Below are positions 12,107-20,211 of a stretch of 64,000 nucleotides of DNA, one piece after another. Location: positions 186,001-250,000 of the forward strand of contig NZ_MEEX01000004.1 of the NCBI RefSeq assembly GCF_001724605.1. The letters are read 5' to 3'. Both the position numbers and the translations under genes were made by a program. The stretch comes from Phenylobacterium sp. SCN 70-31 (GTDB lineage: Bacteria; Pseudomonadota; Alphaproteobacteria; Caulobacterales; Caulobacteraceae). Position 1 is the first letter of the stretch; each line of letters begins with the position of its first letter. The notes under the pieces were generated by a model that ran no database searches, was not told the DNA's origin, and saw only the letters and a program-made list of their open reading frames with translations.

Positions 12107-12211
12107 TCAGAAGAACACGTTGAAACGCATGGCCTGCGGGGGCAGGCGCTCGAGTTCGCGCGCCAGAGGGGCGAACAGGGCGTCCAGGAACTTTTCGATC
12201 ATCTTGATCAT
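12107..12211 (-). CDS. 34-residue small protein, amphipathic
   Basis: An unrecognised mini-gene. The ATG at 12211 has a clear ribosome site, GGAG six bases upstream. The peptide opens MIKMIEKFLDALFAPLAREL, which would form an amphipathic helix, and closes with MRFNVFF. It is flanked by a sigma-70-like promoter (12246-12274), a hairpin and a terminator, so it looks like a complete monocistronic unit. It could be a membrane-surface regulatory peptide or, less likely, an RNA with incidental coding. The function is unknown. Confidence 0.6.
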   Translation of the reverse strand: MIKMIEKFLDALFAPLARELERLPPQAMRFNVFF

Positions 12212-12245
12212 GGGACACTCCATTGTGCAGTGCAGCATTGATGGA

Positions 12246-12274
12246 GAGATAGGCGTCCGCCTTGGAAGATTCAA
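12246..12274 (-). promoter_or_regulatory. sigma-70-like promoter for the 34-aa gene
   Basis: On the minus strand TTGAAT (12274-12269) and TATCTC (12251-12246) are separated by exactly 17 bases. The -10 box ends 34 bases before the ATG at 12211. The surrounding DNA is notably less GC-rich than its neighbours. CTTGAA could also pass as a heat-shock sigma -35, but no CCCCAT-type -10 follows. Confidence 0.5.
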
Positions 12275-12431
12275 GTATTTCGTCGAAGGATGAAATAATC
12301 TGCGCTGCAATGCCGCATGCGCTATCTCGCGCTGCAACGGGGTCGGGCCCTGTGTTCGGATGCATTGGAGGGGGCAAGGCTCGGCTGCGGCCGCGAGCGC
12401 GATCGATCCCGCGCCCGCCGCGATTCGACGA

Positions 12432-12863
12432 TCAGCCCCAGCCGAACTCGGAGTAGGGTCGGCCCGCGGCGACGTGCTCCAGCACCGCGCGGATATAGGG
12501 GATCGTCGGCTTGGGTGGCTGGTTCATCGCAAACCAGCCCAGGTCGTCGCACTTGTCTGGCTCAAGGTTCGACGGCTCTCCCGACCAGCGCGCCGCGCGG
12601 AAGAAGAACCCCAGGCGCTCCTCCTCCGCGCGGCGGTGCAGGGTGTGGACAAGGGTCAGGTCCCGTCGTCGGATGGTCAGGCCCGCCTCCTCCTTCGCCT
12701 CGCGGGCCACAGCCTCCGCCAGGGTCTCGTCGCCGTCGACGTGACCGGCCACCAGGCTGTAGCGCCCGTCTTCGTAGCCGGTGTTGAACCGTCGGGACAT
12801 GAGCAGCCGGTCGCCGTCGATGAGGAGGAGGTACACCTCGGGAACGATCCGGAACCGCGCCAC
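12432..12863 (-). CDS. NUDIX hydrolase
   Basis: A 143-residue pyrophosphohydrolase of nucleoside-diphosphate-linked compounds. The NUDIX box G-x5-E-x7-REAKEEAGL begins at GHVDGDE and is complete. The fold continues with LVHTLHRRAEEERLGFFF. I choose the GTG at 12863 (VARFRIVPEVYLLL). The frame reaches 12965, but that longer start would run about 85 bases into the upstream lipoprotein gene and adds only low-complexity Arg/Ala/Thr residues. It lies 16 bases downstream of that gene, so the two may be co-transcribed. Confidence 0.88.
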   Translation of the reverse strand: MARFRIVPEVYLLLIDGDRLLMSRRFNTGYEDGRYSLVAGHVDGDETLAEAVAREAKEEAGLTIRRRDLTLVHTLHRRAEEERLGFFFRAARWSGEPSNLEPDKCDDLGWFAMNQPPKPTIPYIRAVLEHVAAGRPYSEFGWG

Positions 12864-12879
12864 GGGCGTGCTCGATCGC

Positions 12880-13425
12880 TCAGGCGTCGTCGTCGCCGCC
12901 GCGCCGGCTGGCGGAGCGGCGGGCTTCGCGCGCCTTCTGCTCTTCCCAATAGGCCATGCCGTCATCGGGCCTGAACATGGTCCGCGGGGCGCCCTGGGCG
13001 GTGCGGATCGCGAAGACGTTCCCCTTCGGATCGTAGAGCAGCGTGTCGCCGTTGCTCCGGGGCAGGGTCAGCGTCCCCCGCGGCGGGCTGTTGACGAAGG
13101 CGTGGGCCTTGCGCACGAACGTATCGACATCGGCCGCGCCGAACGCCTCGCCGTTGCGGCTGAAGGCGCGCTCGGCGTTCTCCTGGGCGGAGTAGCGTCG
13201 GGTGGACGACCACATGGGCCGGCCGTCGATCTTCGGCGTCGCCGTATCGCGCCGATCCCCCGGCGCTTCGGCCGTCTCGACGCCCGCGTTGTCGCGTCGG
13301 GGTTCCTCGAACGTCTGCGACCGTCGCTCGTCCGCCGGCTTCTGAGCCACGGCCGAAGGGCCGTTGTCGCAGGCCGTCAAGGCCAGTCCCGCCGCGGCCA
13401 GCAGCACAATCCTGATACCGGACAC
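12880..13425 (-). CDS. lipoprotein with a polymorphic-toxin-like C-terminal domain
   Basis: A 181-residue protein from the GTG at 13425 (GGAGG six bases upstream). A signal peptide VSGIRIVLLAAAGLALTAC ends in the lipobox LTAC, so it should be lipid-anchored. A disordered Arg/Glu-rich linker follows, to about residue 80. The C-terminal part (NGEAFGAADVDTFVRKAHAF, then GTLTLPRSNGDTLLYDPKGN, then APRTMF) resembles, from memory, the small RNase-like domain at the ends of CdiA/Rhs-type toxins, whose usual HG-EFG opening is NG-AFG here. A perfect LexA-type repeat lies 27 bases upstream. An enzymatic role is not established. Confidence 0.7.
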   Translation of the reverse strand: MSGIRIVLLAAAGLALTACDNGPSAVAQKPADERRSQTFEEPRRDNAGVETAEAPGDRRDTATPKIDGRPMWSSTRRYSAQENAERAFSRNGEAFGAADVDTFVRKAHAFVNSPPRGTLTLPRSNGDTLLYDPKGNVFAIRTAQGAPRTMFRPDDGMAYWEEQKAREARRSASRRGGDDDA

Positions 13426-13451
13426 CTCGCCCCTCCATCCTGAGGTTGTTG

Positions 13452-13466
13452 GAACAAAAAAAGAAC
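13452..13466. promoter_or_regulatory. LexA-type SOS box (GAAC-N7-GAAC)
   Basis: GAAC, seven A residues, GAAC: an exact match to the alphaproteobacterial LexA consensus GTTC-N7-GTTC on the opposite strand. It lies in the 111-base gap between the divergent lipoprotein gene (start 13425) and coaBC-dut (start 13537), so it could control either. dut makes functional sense in an SOS response. LexA binding is inferred from sequence alone. Confidence 0.6.
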
Positions 13467-13536
13467 ACAAAGGCCGAGGTTTGTCGAGTCCCCCGCGATG
13501 ACCTAAATCGGGCGCACCAGAAGGTGGGGCGCGTAC

Positions 13537-14727
13537 GTGGCCGAGAAGCGGGTTCTCCTGATCGTGGGCGGCGGCATCGCCGCCTACAAGGCGCTGGAGC
13601 TGACGCGCCTGCTGCGCAAGGCCGGTGTAGGGGTGCGTCCGATCCTGACGCAGGCCGGCGCCCGGTTCGTCACGCCGCTCAGTCTGTCGGCGCTGGCCGA
13701 GGACAAGGTCTATTCCGAGCTGTTCGACCTGACGGCCGAGGCCGAGATGGGCCACATCGAACTGTCGCGTTCGGCCGACCTGGTGGTGGTGGCGCCGGCC
13801 ACCGCCGACCTGATGGCCAAGGCGGCGGCGGGGCTGGCGGGCGATCTGGCCTCGACCACGCTTCTGGCCACCGACAAGCCCGTGCTGATGGCGCCCGCGA
13901 TGAATGTCCGCATGTGGGAGCACCCGGCTACCCGCCGGAACCGGGCGCAGCTCCAGGCCGACGGCGTGCTGTTCGTCGGGCCGGACGAGGGCGCGATGGC
14001 CTGCGGCGAGTACGGCCCAGGGCGGATGGCCGAGCCGTCGGCCATTTTCGAGGCGATCATGACGGCGTTGTCCGGCCCGGCCGCCCGGCCGCTGGCGGGT
14101 CGCCGGGCGGTGATCACGGCGGGTCCCACCGCCGAACCCATCGATCCCGTACGGCTGCTCACCAACCGCTCCTCGGGCAAGCAGGGCTATGCGATCGCCC
14201 AGGCGCTGGCCGTTCTGGGCGCCGAGGTCACGCTGGTCAGCGGGCCCACGGCCCTCTCGGCGCCCGCGGGCGTCCGCCGCGTGCTGGTGGAGACGGCGCG
14301 CGAGATGCTGGCGGCGTGCGAGGCCGCCCTGCCCGCCGACATCGCCGTCTGCGTGGCCGCCGTGGCCGACTGGCGTCCCGAGACGGTCGGCGTGGGAAAG
14401 ATCAAGAAGGCCGGTGGCGACGCCCCGACGATCCGGTTGGTCGAGAACCCCGACATCCTGGCCACCCTCTCCCGTTCGGCGCGGCGACCGAAGCTGGTGG
14501 TGGGGTTCGCGGCCGAAACCGACGACGTCGAGGCGCACGCCCGGGCCAAGCTCGCGCGCAAAGGCTGCGACTGGATCGTGGCCAACGACGTCAGTGTCGA
14601 GGGTACGATGGGCGGCGACGAGAACGCCGTGGCCATAGTCTCCGGAGCGGGAATCGAGCGATGGGACCGCATGGCCAAGGGCGAGGTCGCCCGCAGGCTC
14701 GCCGCCCGCATCGCCGAGGAATTCTGA
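13537..14727 (+). CDS. coaBC: bifunctional phosphopantothenoylcysteine decarboxylase / phosphopantothenate-cysteine ligase
   Basis: A 396-residue CoaBC that carries out two successive steps of coenzyme A synthesis. The N-terminal FMN-binding CoaC half shows GGGIAAYKALELTRLL, the APAMNVRMWEHP loop and the lid ACGEYGPGRMAEP with its catalytic Cys. The CoaB half begins near residue 185 (ITAGPTAEPIDPVR, RSSGKQGYAIA) and contains AAVADWRP and KIKK. GTG start at 13537. dut follows directly (TGA then GTG), a common alphaproteobacterial pair. Confidence 0.95.
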   Translation: MAEKRVLLIVGGGIAAYKALELTRLLRKAGVGVRPILTQAGARFVTPLSLSALAEDKVYSELFDLTAEAEMGHIELSRSADLVVVAPATADLMAKAAAGLAGDLASTTLLATDKPVLMAPAMNVRMWEHPATRRNRAQLQADGVLFVGPDEGAMACGEYGPGRMAEPSAIFEAIMTALSGPAARPLAGRRAVITAGPTAEPIDPVRLLTNRSSGKQGYAIAQALAVLGAEVTLVSGPTALSAPAGVRRVLVETAREMLAACEAALPADIAVCVAAVADWRPETVGVGKIKKAGGDAPTIRLVENPDILATLSRSARRPKLVVGFAAETDDVEAHARAKLARKGCDWIVANDVSVEGTMGGDENAVAIVSGAGIERWDRMAKGEVARRLAARIAEEF

Positions 14728-15183
14728 GTGACTCCCACCGTCCCGATCACCCGCTTGCCCCACGGACGGGACATCCCGCTGCCGGCCTACGAGACCGCCC
14801 AGGCCGCCGGCATGGACCTGCGCGCCGCCGTGCCGGAGGATGAACCCCTCATTCTCCATCCGGGGGATCGGTTCGCGGTTCCGACCGGCCTCGCCTTCGC
14901 CTTGCCGCCGGGGTTCGAGGGCCAGGTGCGTCCCCGTTCGGGCCTCGCGTTCAAGAACGGGATCACCTGCCTGAATTCGCCGGGGACGGTCGATGCGGAC
15001 TACCGGGGCGAGGTGAAGGTTATCCTGATCAACCACGGCCCGGAGGCTTTCACCATCCGGCGTGGCGACCGCATCGCCCAGCTGGTGATCGCGCCGGTGG
15101 TCCAGGCGCAATGGGCCGAGGTCGACAGCCTGGACGATACGGCCCGCGGCGCCGGCGGCTTCGGCTCGACCGGCCGCAGCTGA
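14728..15183 (+). CDS. dut: deoxyuridine 5'-triphosphate nucleotidohydrolase (dUTPase)
   Basis: A 151-residue trimeric dUTPase that keeps uracil out of DNA and supplies dUMP for thymidylate. All five motifs are present: [43 protein letters not shown] and the C-terminal [10 protein letters not shown] that closes over the substrate. The GTG start at 14728 immediately follows the coaBC stop, suggesting coupled translation. It shares the coaBC promoter region, including the LexA-type box. Confidence 0.96.
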   Translation: MTPTVPITRLPHGRDIPLPAYETAQAAGMDLRAAVPEDEPLILHPGDRFAVPTGLAFALPPGFEGQVRPRSGLAFKNGITCLNSPGTVDADYRGEVKVILINHGPEAFTIRRGDRIAQLVIAPVVQAQWAEVDSLDDTARGAGGFGSTGRS

Positions 15184-15205
15184 AGCGAGGGCTCTGTCTT
15201 TTGCG

Positions 15206-15856
15206 TCAGGCGCCGTAGCGCGCGCGGGCCAGGCGCTCGGCGAGGCCGCCCATCCAGGCGCCGGGCCTCAGGCCGGTGGTCGCCTTCCAGCTCTCGAAAC
15301 GCATGACGTCCTCGATGCGGCGATCCACGAAAGCCAGGGCCTCCTTGCGGCCGGAAGCGCTGCGGATGGCTCCTGCGGTCGAGAGGATGCCGGCCAGGAT
15401 GGCCCGCTTGGTGTAGTGGTTCTCGTCTGTCGCGGTGTCGCCCGCCCAGCGCCACAGGACGTCGGCGCTCTCCCACGCAAGCCGTGAGCCCAGGCTCAGG
15501 TTCTGCGGGAGGGCCAGAAAACCCATCCAGCGACGCAGCGCCGGCTCGTCCGGGGCGGCGGCGTCCAGCCGCGCCTCGACCGCGCGGCGGATGCGCTCGC
15601 GGATCTTCAGGTTCGACGGATGGACATCGGCCAGGGCCGCCAGCGCCCGGGCGTCGTGCCGGCGCGAGAGCAGGGCTGCGAGGTCCGCGGGGCCGTGGGG
15701 CAGCAGCAGGCCGGTCTCGCCCTCGGACATGCCCAGGGCCTTGCCGGCCAGCCCGACGGTGCGGCGGGTCCAGCCGTGGACCGGCGCGAGCCGGAGGGCT
15801 TCGTCCAGCAGCCTCTGCTCGGCGGCTTCGGCCCAGGCCTGTGCGGGGGTTGTCAT
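15206..15856 (-). CDS. COQ9-family ubiquinone biosynthesis protein
   Basis: A 216-residue COQ9-like protein. These lipid-binding proteins with a TetR-like fold help the COQ7-type hydroxylase in ubiquinone synthesis. The diagnostic C-terminal segment reads LWRWAGDTATDENHYTKRA. The N-terminal helices resemble a TetR fold without an evident DNA-binding role. It is convergent with dut (22 bases apart) and lies 9 bases downstream of the cysteine hydrolase, with which it may be co-transcribed. Confidence 0.85.
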   Translation of the reverse strand: MTTPAQAWAEAAEQRLLDEALRLAPVHGWTRRTVGLAGKALGMSEGETGLLLPHGPADLAALLSRRHDARALAALADVHPSNLKIRERIRRAVEARLDAAAPDEPALRRWMGFLALPQNLSLGSRLAWESADVLWRWAGDTATDENHYTKRAILAGILSTAGAIRSASGRKEALAFVDRRIEDVMRFESWKATTGLRPGAWMGGLAERLARARYGA

Positions 15857-15865
15857 GGGACCATC

Positions 15866-16573
15866 TTAGCCTTCCTCGTCTGCGGATGGGGAGAGCCCCT
15901 CGGCGTTCGGCGGAAATCCGGCCCCGCCGATGAGGGCCAGGACCTCGTCCGTGGGACGGACGTCGCCGAACGAGCGGTAGATGGTGTGGAGGGCGGCGTT
16001 GTGCTCGGCGTCGGTGCGCGCGGCGCAGGCGTCGGCGACCACGATCACGCGGTAACCGAGGGTGCGGGCGTCGCGCACCGTGCTTTCCACGCAGACGTTG
16101 GTGACGGTCCCCGTCACGATCAGCGTGTCGATCTCCCGCGCGGCCAGGCGCAGGTGCAGGTCGCAGCGGCCGGGAAAGAAGGCGCTGGCGGCCCGCTTCT
16201 CGGTGAAGAGGTCTTCGCGGGCCGATGCGAGCCCGGGGCACAGCCGGTCCGGCAGCGGCCCTTCGCCGCCGGAGCGGCGATAGGCGGCGGCGCCCTGCGC
16301 GCCATTGAAGGCGACCGACAGGTCTTCGAAGGGCTCGGGCGCAGGCAGAACCCACGCCACCGCGCCGCCGGCCGCGCGTAGGGCCGCAGCCAGGGCGTTG
16401 ATCGGGGCGATCGCGGCCCGGCAGAACGGGTTCTGGTCGGCGAAGAAGGGGACCATATCGACCACCACGAGGGCGGTGGCGCGGGGGCTCACCGTCTCGA
16501 AGGCGAAGCGGCGGCCGCGGCGGGCCTCGTGACGGGCGTACTCGCGTTGCGAGAGGGTCCAGGCGTGGCCCAT
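15866..16573 (-). CDS. isochorismatase-family cysteine hydrolase
   Basis: A 235-residue hydrolase with the isochorismatase/nicotinamidase triad: D39 in VVVDM, K126 in FTEKRAA, and C161 in TNVCVESTVRDA. The ATG at 16573 is chosen because the frame upstream runs into the Lrp gene, whose stop is at 16581. It sits 7 bases downstream of that regulator, so they are probably one transcript. The substrate is unknown. Next to an Lrp and arginine-pathway remnants, an amide from amino-acid catabolism is a reasonable guess. Confidence 0.85.
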   Translation of the reverse strand: MGHAWTLSQREYARHEARRGRRFAFETVSPRATALVVVDMVPFFADQNPFCRAAIAPINALAAALRAAGGAVAWVLPAPEPFEDLSVAFNGAQGAAAYRRSGGEGPLPDRLCPGLASAREDLFTEKRAASAFFPGRCDLHLRLAAREIDTLIVTGTVTNVCVESTVRDARTLGYRVIVVADACAARTDAEHNAALHTIYRSFGDVRPTDEVLALIGGAGFPPNAEGLSPSADEEG

Positions 16574-16580
16574 GGGCGCC

Positions 16581-17003
16581 TCAGAGCTTCTGGGTGGCGA
16601 GAAGGATCGAGGTCTCGGTGGCGGCGATGCCCTCGATCCGGCTGTTGCTGTCGAGCGCATCGCTGAAGGCGGACAGCGTCTGGACCGCCAGCTCGGCCAC
16701 CAGGTCCCAACGGCCGTTGGTAGTGTGGACGGCGGCGACCTCGGGCAGGCCCCGGAGGGCGCGCACCACCGCGCCCGAACGCTCGTCCTCGACGGCGATA
16801 GTCATGATGGCGCGCACGCCGTCGGCGGTGTCTGGACGCGTCTTGATGGTGAAGCCCTGGATCGCGCCGTCGCGGGCGAGGCGGTCGATGCGGTTCTGGA
16901 CCGTGCCGCGCGAGACGTTCAGCGCCTTGGCCAGGGTGGCCGCCGGCTTGCGGGAGTCGGCCCGCAGCAGGCCGATCAGTTCGCGGTCCAGGGCGTCGAT
17001 CAT
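16581..17003 (-). CDS. Lrp/AsnC-family transcriptional regulator
   Basis: A 140-residue feast/famine regulator. The N-terminal helix-turn-helix (LDRELIGLLRADSRKPAATL, then VSRGTVQNRIDRLARDGAI) is followed by an AsnC ligand-binding domain from about residue 60. Start at the ATG 17003 (MIDALDREL). It diverges from the collapsed citrulline/ornithine pseudogene. In related bacteria such a regulator normally faces arginine-catabolism genes and responds to their amino acids, so this one has probably lost its main target. Confidence 0.9.
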   Translation of the reverse strand: MIDALDRELIGLLRADSRKPAATLAKALNVSRGTVQNRIDRLARDGAIQGFTIKTRPDTADGVRAIMTIAVEDERSGAVVRALRGLPEVAAVHTTNGRWDLVAELAVQTLSAFSDALDSNSRIEGIAATETSILLATQKL

Positions 17004-17120
17004 TCGCCACTCCGATCTGACGATACGCCAATTCGATGCGCACGACGTATCAGGTCGAACGCTATTCGCTAGCAGACATTGGAGGGAGGATCGGGGATCC
17101 AGCGCCGCGCAGGAGCTCGC

Positions 17121-17590
17121 ATGGACCACCCCACCTTCCTGATGACCGATCCGGCCGGCTTCGACGTCAGTTACCGCATCAATCCATGGATCAAGACCGG
17201 ACGCCTGGGGTGACGCCGATGCGCAGGCGGCGCGGGCCGGCTCGGACGCACTGTGGCGGGCGCTGGAGGGCCTGGGCGCGAAGGTCGAGACCATCGGCGC
17301 GGTGAAGGGCCTGCCGGACCTCGTCTTCCCGGCCAATGCCGGCGTGGTGCTGGACGGAACGGTGACGCCCGCACGCTTCCGTCACCCCGAGCGCCAGGGC
17401 GAGGAGCCGGTGTTCCAGCGGCTGAAGGCGGCAACCCGCTGGCCTGCGCGGTGGCGCGCGCGGCGCTGCAGGCCCACGGCCTGCTGGCCAAGGAGACCCA
17501 CGACCACACCATCCGCATCGCCCCGCCGCTGATCCTGACCGACGGGCAGGCCGACTGGATCGTGGAACAGTTCGCCGCGACGCTGCCCCG
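17121..17590 (+). pseudogene. fused remnant: 5' end of a citrulline/dimethylarginine hydrolase (ctlX-like) joined to 3' end of ornithine aminotransferase (rocD)
   Basis: The first 30 codons (MDHPTFLMTDPAGFDVSYRI) match the amidinotransferase/arginine-deiminase-like family and then stop at TGA 17211. The same family continues in another frame with [16 protein letters not shown] and [14 protein letters not shown]. Near 17430 it changes abruptly to the ornithine aminotransferase motif [13 protein letters not shown], again in another frame. About 50-60 expected residues are then missing before [18 protein letters not shown] and [10 protein letters not shown]. So at least one frameshift and two deletions have collapsed a ctlX-rocD pair. 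No functional product is expected. Confidence 0.75.
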
Positions 17591-17615
17591 ACGCGACCCG
17601 GGCCGGCGTCTCTGG

Positions 17616-18530
17616 CTACGCCTGGACGCCGGTGCGGGCGTCCCGGAACAGATCGGCGAGCAGCCGGCCTTCGGCCCGGCGGTTCGAGCCCGCGCGCCAG
17701 GCCACTACGATCTCCCGGGCCGGGTGATCGGCCTCGATGGGACGCACCGCCACATGCGCAGCCTCGGCGAGCCCCGCGCTCACCGCCATCTGCGGCAGGA
17801 AGGTGACCCCCAGGCCCGAGCCCACCATCTGGACCAGGGTCGGCAGCGAGGTGGCGGCGAATGGCTCCTCCCTCGTCCCCGCGCGCGATGGCGTCAGTCT
17901 GCAGGCTGAGAGCGCATGTTCGCGCAGGCAGTGGCCGTCCTCGAGCAGGATCAGGTCCTCTCGCTCGAGATCCTGGGACGACACCGACGCCTGCCGCGCC
18001 AGGGGATGGTCGGCGGGCGTCGCGGCGAGCAGTTCGTCGTCGGCCACATGGGCCCATTCCAGGCCGGCCATGTCGAACGGCAGTGCGATGAGGGCGGCGT
18101 CCAGTCGGCCGGCCTTGAGCTGGGCGATCAGGCGTTGGGTCAGATCCTCGCGCAGGAAGAGGCGCAGCTTGGGGTAGCGCTCGCGCAGCAACGGCAGGGC
18201 GCCGGGCAGGAGGAACGGGGCGATGGTCGGGATCACGCCCAGGCGGAAGCGGCCGGTCAGCGGCTGGCCGGCGTTCTTGGCCGCCTCGACCAGTTCCTCG
18301 GCCTCGTTGAGGATCACCGTCGCACGACGCAGCGCCTCCTCGCCCACCGGCGTCAGGATGACGCCGGTCCGGGCGCGGTCCACCACAGGCGCTCCGAGGG
18401 TTCGCTCCAGTTCCTGGATGCCGGCGGAGAGCGTCGGCTGCGTGACGTGCGCCGCGTCGGCCGCGCGCCCGAAGGCGCCGTGCTCGGCGAGCAGCTTCAG
18501 GTACTGGAGTTGGCGGATGGTCGGGAGCAT
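17616..18530 (-). CDS. oxyR: hydrogen-peroxide-sensing LysR regulator OxyR
   Basis: A 304-residue LysR regulator. The N-terminal winged helix ([31 protein letters not shown]) is followed by a periplasmic-binding-like sensor domain. In that domain [12 protein letters not shown] places C201 and C210 nine apart, the same spacing as the redox pair C199/C208 of E. coli OxyR. That supports peroxide sensing by disulphide formation. A 30-base perfect inverted repeat lies just upstream. No katG or ahpC gene is adjacent, which is unusual. Confidence 0.9.
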   Translation of the reverse strand: MLPTIRQLQYLKLLAEHGAFGRAADAAHVTQPTLSAGIQELERTLGAPVVDRARTGVILTPVGEEALRRATVILNEAEELVEAAKNAGQPLTGRFRLGVIPTIAPFLLPGALPLLRERYPKLRLFLREDLTQRLIAQLKAGRLDAALIALPFDMAGLEWAHVADDELLAATPADHPLARQASVSSQDLEREDLILLEDGHCLREHALSACRLTPSRAGTREEPFAATSLPTLVQMVGSGLGVTFLPQMAVSAGLAEAAHVAVRPIEADHPAREIVVAWRAGSNRRAEGRLLADLFRDARTGVQA

Positions 18531-18552
18531 TCGCGCATCATAGGGTTACTCT

Positions 18553-18582
18553 ATTCCAATCGCAAAAACTATCGATTGGAAT
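18553..18582. promoter_or_regulatory. perfect inverted repeat upstream of oxyR, likely OxyR operator
   Basis: ATTCCAATCG (18553-18562) and CGATTGGAAT (18573-18582) are exact inverted copies around a 10-base AT-rich spacer, 22 bases from the oxyR start. Size, symmetry and position fit a LysR autoregulatory operator. Beyond it, 18583-18741 holds no gene that I can recognise. Confidence 0.65.
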
Positions 18583-18741
18583 TGTATCGAAGCTGCGCCT
18601 ACCTACCTGTCCTGGCGGTCGTCGAGGTTTCGGCGACCTCTTCCGCCGAAGGTCGCGCCAGCACACCACGCGACCTCCGACGTGACCCGGGCGGCGCCGT
18701 CCTTCTCCCCCTGAGCGTCGTCCGGGTCCTTGTCGCGTCCC

Positions 18742-20199
18742 CTACCTCAGCGCTGCGGCGAGGCGCGCCACGCCGGCGTCCATCGCGGAGGCCGGGAAGC
18801 CGGTGAACCCCAGGAGCAGGCCTTGCCGCGCCGGCGCCGCATGGTGCAGGGGACTGATGGCCCGTACGGTCACTCCGCCCGCCAGGGCTCGGGCTTCGGC
18901 CTCGCCATCCGCCAGGCCGTTCCTCGTATAGGCGATGAGGTGCATGCCCTGGTCGGGCGTATCGACGTCCAGCTTGTCCCCGAGCTGTGCGTCCAGCGCC
19001 TGGGCCAGGGCGTCGCGCTGGGCCTTGTAGGCCAGCCGCCGGCGGCGGATGTGGCCGGCGAACTGCCCGCTCTCCATGAAGTCGCGCACGATGGCCTGAG
19101 TCAGTGTCGGGGGCTGCCGGTCGGCCAGGCGCCTCAGGGCGGACAGGGGCGCGGCCAACGCGTGGGGCGCGACGAGGTAGCCCAGCCTGAGGCCCGGGAA
19201 GAGCGACTTGTTGAAGGTGCCCACGTAGATGACGCGTTCGCCGCCATCCAGGCCCTGAAGCGAGGCGAGCGGCGCGCCCGCGTACCGGAACTCCGAGGCG
19301 TAGTCGTCTTCCACGATCCAGGCCCCGGCCTCGCGCGCCCAGGCGATCAGTTCCAGCCGACGCGCCATCGACATGGCCACGCCCAGCGGAAACTGGTGCG
19401 AGGGCGTGACGAAGGCGGCCTTGGCGTCGTCCGCCTGTGCGACGCCTTCGGACACGACGAGACCCGAACGGTCTACGGGGACGGGCACGCCCCGCGCCCC
19501 GGCCGCCTGGAGAGCCTGCCAGGTGTTCGGATAGCCGGGGTCCTCCAGCCACACCCGATCGCCGGGATTCAGCAGCGCGCGCGCGGCCAGGTCCACGGCG
19601 TGCTGTGCGCCGCTGGTGACGATCACCTGTTCCGGTGTGCAGACCACCCCGCGCGCGGCCCGCAGGTAGTCGGCGATCGCCGTCCGGAGACCCAGGTCGC
19701 CCGCCGGATCGGAGTAGCCGAAGTGTTCTGCGTCCAGCCGCCGCAGAGCGCGGCGCGTGGAGCCCGACCAGGCGTCCTGAGCCCGCGCATCCATCAGCGT
19801 GCGGCCGTTCGAGAACGTCCGCGCCGCCAGCGGCGCCTCGGGCAGGCTCAGGCGTCCCAGAACCTCTGATGGCGCCGGCGCCGCAGCCGGCGCCATCAGG
19901 CGGTCGGACTCCACCCTGGACGCAGCGACCTCGGCCACCCCCGACAGGTCGGCCGAGACATAGGTTCCCGAACCGGCGCGACCCTCGGCATAGCCTTCGG
20001 CCAGGAGTTGCTCGTAGGCGGCCACCACCGACGCCCGCGCCACGCCCAGACGGGCCGCCAGGTCGCGGCTGGAGGGCAGCCGTCCGCCCGGCTTCAACGC
20101 GCCGGCGTGGATGGCTGCGCGCACCTGATCGTAGACCTGCCTGACGACGGGCCGGCCGGGCGTGGGCGCGGTCCAGGGATAGACGTCGGCCCAGCTCAT
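18742..20199 (-). CDS. MocR/GabR-family regulator (GntR helix-turn-helix fused to aminotransferase domain)
   Basis: A 485-residue chimeric regulator. Residues 17-80 are a GntR winged helix (RQVYDQVRAAIHAGALKPGG, LPSSRDLAARLGVARASV). Residues about 120-485 are a fold-type-I aminotransferase domain that keeps the cofactor contacts, D299 in EDDYASEF and the pyridoxal-phosphate lysine K331 in GTFNKSLFPG. It diverges from a flavin-dependent PNPOx-like gene, a frequent MocR arrangement suggesting control of vitamin B6 or a related cofactor. AGACCA half-sites lie just upstream of its start. Confidence 0.9.
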   Translation of the reverse strand: MSWADVYPWTAPTPGRPVVRQVYDQVRAAIHAGALKPGGRLPSSRDLAARLGVARASVVAAYEQLLAEGYAEGRAGSGTYVSADLSGVAEVAASRVESDRLMAPAAAPAPSEVLGRLSLPEAPLAARTFSNGRTLMDARAQDAWSGSTRRALRRLDAEHFGYSDPAGDLGLRTAIADYLRAARGVVCTPEQVIVTSGAQHAVDLAARALLNPGDRVWLEDPGYPNTWQALQAAGARGVPVPVDRSGLVVSEGVAQADDAKAAFVTPSHQFPLGVAMSMARRLELIAWAREAGAWIVEDDYASEFRYAGAPLASLQGLDGGERVIYVGTFNKSLFPGLRLGYLVAPHALAAPLSALRRLADRQPPTLTQAIVRDFMESGQFAGHIRRRRLAYKAQRDALAQALDAQLGDKLDVDTPDQGMHLIAYTRNGLADGEAEARALAGGVTVRAISPLHHAAPARQGLLLGFTGFPASAMDAGVARLAAALR

Positions 20200-20211
20200 G
20201 GATCCTCCGGG

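Noticed and set aside
12280..12431. tRNA-like segment before the NUDIX gene
   Set aside because: A TTCGGATGC stretch suggested a T-arm, but no matching acceptor or anticodon arms can be drawn.
13426..15111. Minus-strand frame extending the lipoprotein far upstream, opposite coaBC-dut
   Set aside because: The lipoprotein has a good GTG, ribosome site and lipobox at 13425. The upstream part has no family likeness and lies opposite certain genes.
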